Below, in pieces: positions 14,582 to 17,297 of a stretch of 17,297 bases of DNA. The DNA is taken from assembly GCA_032250675.1 (NCBI GenBank), contig JAVVEY010000060.1, positions 1-17,297 of the forward strand, read 5' to 3'. The translations under genes and the position numbers were made by a program. Every line of letters begins with the position of its first letter. Position 1 is the first letter of the stretch. Below the pieces are notes generated by a model. The model was not told the origin of the DNA. It saw only the letters and a list, made by a program, of their open reading frames with translations, and ran no database searches. This DNA comes from Gaopeijia sp032250675 (GTDB taxonomy: Bacteria; Gemmatimonadota; Gemmatimonadetes; Longimicrobiales; Gaopeijiaceae).

Positions 14582-15148
14582 GTGACGTGCCTCGCCCTGA
14601 ACGCTTCGTACGAACCGCTGACCCTGGTCTCCCGTCGTCGTGCCATCCGACTCGTGCTCGACGGCAAGGCGGAGATCCTGGAGGTGGATGCCGAGCGCGA
14701 GTTCCGGTCGCAGGATGTCACGGTGCCCGCCCCGGCCGTCATCCGGCTCGTACGCTACGTGAGAGTCCCCCGGAAGTATCGGCGGCAGGTGACCAACACC
14801 TTCCTCTTCGCACGCGACGACTACTCGTGCATGTACTGCGGCACGCATCGGCGGCACCTTCGCGGGCGCGAGTTCCTCACGCGCGACCACATCGTACCGA
14901 CCTCGCGGGGCGGCGAGAACACCTGGACGAACGTCGTGACGGCGTGCTCGCGCTGCAACAACCGGAAGGGGAACCGGCTCCCGCACGAGGCGGGGATGGA
15001 GCTCCTCACGCGGCCTCGCGAGCCGAATCATGTGCACCTCGTCTGGGCGGTCCGGCGCGTCACACGGATCCAGGCGAAGTGGATCGGGATGTTCTATGGA
15101 GAAGAGACGGTCGAGACTCTGCGAGGCGCTCTCGCTCCGAACGAATAG
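14582..15148 (+). CDS. HNH endonuclease family protein with two CxxC pairs
   Basis: A GTG start at 14582 is supported by GGAGGAA (14570-14576) 5 nt upstream and by the family-typical opening MTCLALNASYEPLTLVSRRR. The product is 188 residues. The N-terminal part (1-70) is the conserved 'LNASYEPL' region that precedes the nuclease in this HNH subfamily. The HNH fold follows, with the zinc pair C83/C86 (CMYC), catalytic D102-H103 (TRDHIVPTSRGG), N117 (TWTNVVT), the second zinc pair C122/C125 (CSRC) and N126-N127 (NNRKGNR). All key residues are present, so it should be an active or at least folded metal-dependent nuclease. Members of this group are common single-copy housekeeping-like genes of unclear role, not usually linked to a methylase, and none is seen here. 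Confidence 0.92.
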   Translation: MTCLALNASYEPLTLVSRRRAIRLVLDGKAEILEVDAEREFRSQDVTVPAPAVIRLVRYVRVPRKYRRQVTNTFLFARDDYSCMYCGTHRRHLRGREFLTRDHIVPTSRGGENTWTNVVTACSRCNNRKGNRLPHEAGMELLTRPREPNHVHLVWAVRRVTRIQAKWIGMFYGEETVETLRGALAPNE

Positions 15149-15162
15149 GTCAGCTTCCCCCA

Positions 15163-15188
15163 AGGGGGGTAGCGCGGCTCGTCCCCCT
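15163..15188. terminator. Possible hairpin between convergent genes
   Basis: AGGGGG (15163-15168) can pair with CCCCCT (15183-15188), or CCCCC (15157-15161) with the same G-run. It lies in the 54-bp gap between the convergent stops of the HNH gene and the minus-strand 174-residue gene. No T-tract follows, so the call rests on position and base pairing. Confidence 0.25.
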
Positions 15189-15202
15189 GATTCGGCGTCC
15201 CT

Positions 15203-15727
15203 CTACTCGTCGAGCCAGGCGTAGGGCCGTTCGTAGAACTGTCCGTAGCCCCGGATTCGCCCGTCACCGGTGAGCTCTCGCCACTTCACGACCCACCCGC
15301 GTACCTCATCCTGGTCGACGGTGTAGCTGAACCCGGGGAGTTCCGAGCGTTCGGCGAGGAACCGTTCGAGACGTATCGGGAGGTTGTCGATCCCGTCGAT
15401 GGTGAAGGCGCCCGCGTGTTCTTCGTTGAGCTCGGCCTGGATCTCGGATTCGGCGACCTGAATGACGCGCAGCGCCTCCTCGACCGCCGACACGACCGCC
15501 GACAGACCGTGCTGCGGGGCGTCACCGATGCGGCGGCGAAGTTCCTTGAGCGCCTTCTGGGTCCCGGGAGCGGCGAGCTCGTCGACGATCTCACGGAGGT
15601 GCGTGCGTGTCCGGTCGTGGATCCGCAGGAGGTGAGCGTATTCACGAGGCGCCCAGCGCTCGGCATCGCCGGGATGCCCGGGATTGCTCCGACTTCGGTT
15701 GTCGCGCATCCTTCCGCTCTCCTTCAT
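15203..15727 (-). CDS. Hypothetical protein, 174 residues, mostly helical
   Basis: The minus-strand ATG at 15727 follows GAGGAGGAGG (about 15738-15747) at roughly 10 nt and overlaps the stop of an upstream small ORF by ATGA. An in-frame extension to 16249 runs through arginine-rich shadow sequence and is rejected. The product has a basic N-terminus (MKESGRMRDNRSRSNPGHPG), then a long helical segment (LLRIHDRTRTHLREIVDELA, KALKELRRRIGD, SAVVSAVEEALRVIQVAESE) and a compact C-terminal part rich in aromatic residues (GFSYTVDQDEVRGWVVKWRE and GYGQFYERPYAWLDE). No signal peptide or membrane helix is seen. No family is recognised. The helical part could form a dimer, which is inference. Confidence 0.75.
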   Translation of the reverse strand: MKESGRMRDNRSRSNPGHPGDAERWAPREYAHLLRIHDRTRTHLREIVDELAAPGTQKALKELRRRIGDAPQHGLSAVVSAVEEALRVIQVAESEIQAELNEEHAGAFTIDGIDNLPIRLERFLAERSELPGFSYTVDQDEVRGWVVKWRELTGDGRIRGYGQFYERPYAWLDE

Positions 15728-15825
15728 GCGGGTGTCGCCTCCTCCTCGCGGAGGTCGTGTGAGGGGACCCCGGCGCCGAGGGGTATGCCCGCGATATCGT
15801 CGGCGATGTTGTCGTGACGGGGCAT
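15724..15825 (-). CDS. Small 33-residue ORF overlapping the next gene
   Basis: Read from an ATG at 15825, the product is MPRHDNIADDIAGIPLGAGV followed by PSHDLREEEATPA. The third codon positions are strongly GC-rich like those of neighbouring genes. The TGA (15726-15724) overlaps the ATG of the 174-residue gene (ATGA), and the last codons carry that gene's ribosome binding site. No Shine-Dalgarno sequence precedes the small ORF; a TATCCT box lies only 6 nt upstream of its ATG, as expected for a leaderless message. It may be a real small protein or just a coupling leader. Confidence 0.4.
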   Translation of the reverse strand: MPRHDNIADDIAGIPLGAGVPSHDLREEEATPA

Positions 15826-15831
15826 GGCGAT

Positions 15832-15837
15832 AGGATA
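15832..15837 (-). promoter_or_regulatory. Candidate -10 box (TATCCT) for a leaderless transcript
   Basis: On the minus strand TATCCT is separated by six bases (ATCGCC) from the ATG at 15825, which would place transcription start at or next to the start codon. The intergenic gap to the divergent gene is only 73 bp. No good -35 box is seen, so confidence is low. Confidence 0.25.
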
Positions 15838-15898
15838 GAGAGTCAGCGAGATTCCCGCACCTCCCCACCTTCGTGCCCTCTCCGGAAGGTCCGTGCCG

Positions 15899-16309
15899 AT
15901 GAATGATTCCGGCCCCCGAAAGCCTCGTCCGGCCCGATCCGGATCCGGGTCGGGCCCGCGACCGACTCCGGTTCGCCCCCGAAGCGTTCGCGAGGGGATG
16001 CCGGAGGAACGGGAGCCTCCCGAGATCGAGGCCGAAACACGTGGCCTCGAGGTGGAGGGTGTCGTCTGGGAGGTGTGCGTGGAGGGACGCGCCTTCGTCC
16101 GGGCCGGTGGCGGGAAGCCGACGCCGATCCTGCAGCTCGTCTTCCGCGCGGACGACTCGCCGGCGCGGGAGGCGCTCGTCGTCGGACGCAGTCTCGACGA
16201 GAGGTCCGCCGACGAACTCCGTGAGGCGTTCCGGTGCGCGGGCCTGCACACCCCCGGTCGGCGCACCCGGGGCTTCTTCGACGAGATCGGGCGCGTGGGG
16301 TCAGGGTGA
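15899..16309 (+). CDS. Hypothetical protein, 136 residues
   Basis: The ATG at 15899 lies 9 nt after GGAAGG (15884-15889). A GTG two codons earlier (15893) is too close to that site. The N-terminal third is low-complexity and basic (arginine, proline, serine, glycine; RSGSGSGPRPTPVRPRS). The remainder looks folded, with alternating strand-like segments: GLEVEGVVWEVCVEGRAFVR, PILQLVFRADDSPAREALVV, then GRSLDERSADELREAFRCAG and a short tail. The sequence VVWEV...GR...LVF...REALVVGRSL resembles small uncharacterised proteins I associate with Gemmatimonadota, but I cannot name a domain. It is divergent from the minus-strand pair at 15203-15825, with which it may share a regulatory region. Confidence 0.7.
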   Translation: MNDSGPRKPRPARSGSGSGPRPTPVRPRSVREGMPEEREPPEIEAETRGLEVEGVVWEVCVEGRAFVRAGGGKPTPILQLVFRADDSPAREALVVGRSLDERSADELREAFRCAGLHTPGRRTRGFFDEIGRVGSG

Positions 16310-16412
16310 GCGGCTGCGACCTTCAACGATTCAGGCGAATGGGTCTGGAGGAAGGGACACCCGAGGATCCGTACGGGGAACGTGTGGTAGAACTCCGACA
16401 CTTCGGAGGGTG

Positions 16413-16430
16413 TGATCCGGTGCCGGATCA
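16413..16430 (+). promoter_or_regulatory. Inverted repeat TGATCCGG-TG-CCGGATCA upstream of the sigma gene
   Basis: The 8-bp arms are perfectly complementary with a 2-base centre, and the element ends 36 nt before the sigma factor start. The near-perfect symmetry suggests a dimer-binding operator; a hairpin with a 2-base loop is less likely. A second, weaker inverted repeat (ACACC 16441-16445 / GGTGT 16458-16462) lies between it and the start codon, where no ribosome binding site is visible. Confidence 0.35.
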
Positions 16431-16466
16431 TCTCCGCTCAACACCTCCCGTTTACCGGGTGTCTTC

Positions 16467-17060
16467 ATGACAGATCCACCTCGATACGACGGCGACCTCG
16501 TTCGTCGGGCGCAGCGCGGGGATGAGGATGCCTTCGGGCTTCTGGTCAGCCGGTACATGCGCTCGGCGTACGCAGTCGCCCTCTCGGTGACGGGAAAGCA
16601 TGAAGATGCGGAGGATGCGGCACAGGAATCGCTCCTCGTGGCGTTGGAACGGATCGAGGAGTGCAGGGAGCCGGAACGGTTCGCGGGTTGGCTGATGACC
16701 ATCGTGCGCAACCGCTCCAGAAATCTCCTGAGACGTGAAGGACTGCGGACCACCAGCGAGATTCCGGTGGGTGCAGCGGGTGGGGAGCCATTGCCCGACG
16801 AGGAGCTCGCGCGTACCGAGTTGCGCGAGGAGCTTCGGGAAGCTCTGGCGGAGTTGTCGGAGATACAGCGCGAGATCGTGCTGCTCCACGACTATGAAGG
16901 GTGGAAACATCGTGAAATCGCGGAGCGGCTCGAGATCCCCTCGGGGACCGTCCGGTCGCATCTGCACTTCGCGCGCAAGGCGCTCCGGGCTCATCTCTCG
17001 GGGCTGCGTGAGACGGAAACAACCACCACCCCCACCAGGAAGGGGACGGCAGATGGCTGA
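16467..17060 (+). CDS. ECF-type RNA polymerase sigma factor
   Basis: This is a 197-residue sigma-70 family protein of the extracytoplasmic-function class. Region 2 covers about 10-80: LVRRAQRGDEDAFGLLVSRY, DAEDAAQESLLVALERIEEC, RFAGWLMTIVRNRSRNLLRR. Region 4 covers about 115-170: LAELSEIQREIVLLHDYEGW, KHREIAERLEIPSGTVRSHL, HFARKALRAHL. The linker between them lacks region 3, as expected for ECF. It directs RNA polymerase to a small regulon. The next gene starts inside its last codons (ATG 17053, TGA 17058-17060), the usual ECF/anti-sigma arrangement. The start codon has no obvious SD sequence; two inverted repeats lie just upstream. Confidence 0.95.
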   Translation: MTDPPRYDGDLVRRAQRGDEDAFGLLVSRYMRSAYAVALSVTGKHEDAEDAAQESLLVALERIEECREPERFAGWLMTIVRNRSRNLLRREGLRTTSEIPVGAAGGEPLPDEELARTELREELREALAELSEIQREIVLLHDYEGWKHREIAERLEIPSGTVRSHLHFARKALRAHLSGLRETETTTTPTRKGTADG

Positions 17061-17297
17061 TGTGAATCGAAGGAACGATGCGGAGATCGGCGAGCGCGTT
17101 GCGGAGCTCGAGATGCTCGATCCCGGCAGGGCGGACGCCTTCTACTGGGTGCGCTTCCACCGCGGCGTGATGGAGCGGGCATCGAGCGAACTCGCCCGTC
17201 GACGGGCGATGATCACCCCGACGCTCGCGGATGCGCTCTCCGGGTGGGCTCGGCTCGTTCTCCCGGCCGCCGCGGCCGCGGCGGCCGTCGCGGGCAT
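17053..17297 (+). CDS. Probable anti-sigma factor, N-terminal part (runs off window)
   Basis: An ATG at 17053 overlaps the sigma factor stop by 8 nt and remains open to the window end (81 complete codons). The visible product begins MADVNRRNDAEIGERVAELE and continues MLDPGRADAFYWVRFHRGVM. After charged sequence (ERASSELARRRAM) it enters a hydrophobic stretch, WARLVLPAAAAAAAVAG, at about 66-81, which looks like a transmembrane helix. The layout, a cytoplasmic N-terminal domain of about 65 residues then one helix, fits a membrane anti-sigma factor. No HxxxCxxC zinc motif is visible, so it is not a classical ZAS-type protein. The function is inferred from position and topology. Confidence 0.7.
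   Translation, partial: MADVNRRNDAEIGERVAELEMLDPGRADAFYWVRFHRGVMERASSELARRRAMITPTLADALSGWARLVLPAAAAAAAVAG

Noticed and set aside
14582..15148. HNH protein as part of a restriction-modification system
   Set aside because: No methyltransferase or specificity gene is in the window, and this HNH subfamily usually stands alone.

Overview
This is a GC-rich bacterial chromosome window. Its gene content fits Gemmatimonadota best: small secreted proteins made of carboxypeptidase-regulatory-like domains plus a TonB-plug-like tail, a six-bladed beta-propeller of the lipoprotein type usual in that phylum, a secreted Tricorn-type S41 protease, and HNH nucleases. This assignment is inference from gene families; no rRNA or other marker gene is present. 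No tRNA, CRISPR array or intact insertion sequence was seen.

Left part (1-6785), a gene graveyard mixed with live genes. Three paralogues of a secreted regulatory-like/plug-like protein are present: an N-terminally cut one at the window edge (2-346), a complete 487-residue one (549-2012) and a shorter 244-residue one (5703-6437). The two complete genes share a homologous leader of about 160 bp that opens with the palindrome CGTTCCCGCGGGAACG. A third copy of the palindromic part lies at 6553-6655. A 37-bp stretch at 6449-6485 joins the signal-peptide sequence of such a gene directly to its last codons, so a further paralogue appears to have been deleted. Directly after the second paralogue, a beta-propeller gene has lost its start and signal peptide but keeps its probable lipobox cysteine. 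On the minus strand at 5163-5495 lies an HNH endonuclease pseudogene broken across three frames. Between these sits a compact operon of three overlapping genes with no assigned function (3663-5136), preceded by an RNA hairpin just upstream of its ribosome binding site.

Middle part (6786-10997), a phosphorelay cluster on the plus strand: a membrane histidine kinase with an external sensor domain, a single-domain Rcp1-like response regulator, and a soluble hybrid kinase (REC-PAS-HisKA-HATPase-REC). The second and third genes overlap by ATGA. None of the three has a DNA-binding output domain, so signalling must leave the cluster through another protein.

Right part (11043-17297): a convergent, secreted Tricorn-like protease; a divergent small HNH protein with two CxxC pairs; a minus-strand pair made of a possibly leaderless 33-codon ORF overlapping an uncharacterised 174-residue protein; an uncharacterised 136-residue protein; and an ECF sigma factor overlapping the start of a one-TM partner that runs off the window and is probably its anti-sigma factor.

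The strongest candidates for something new are the overlapping three-gene operon of unknown function and the repeat-linked turnover of the secreted plug-like paralogues.
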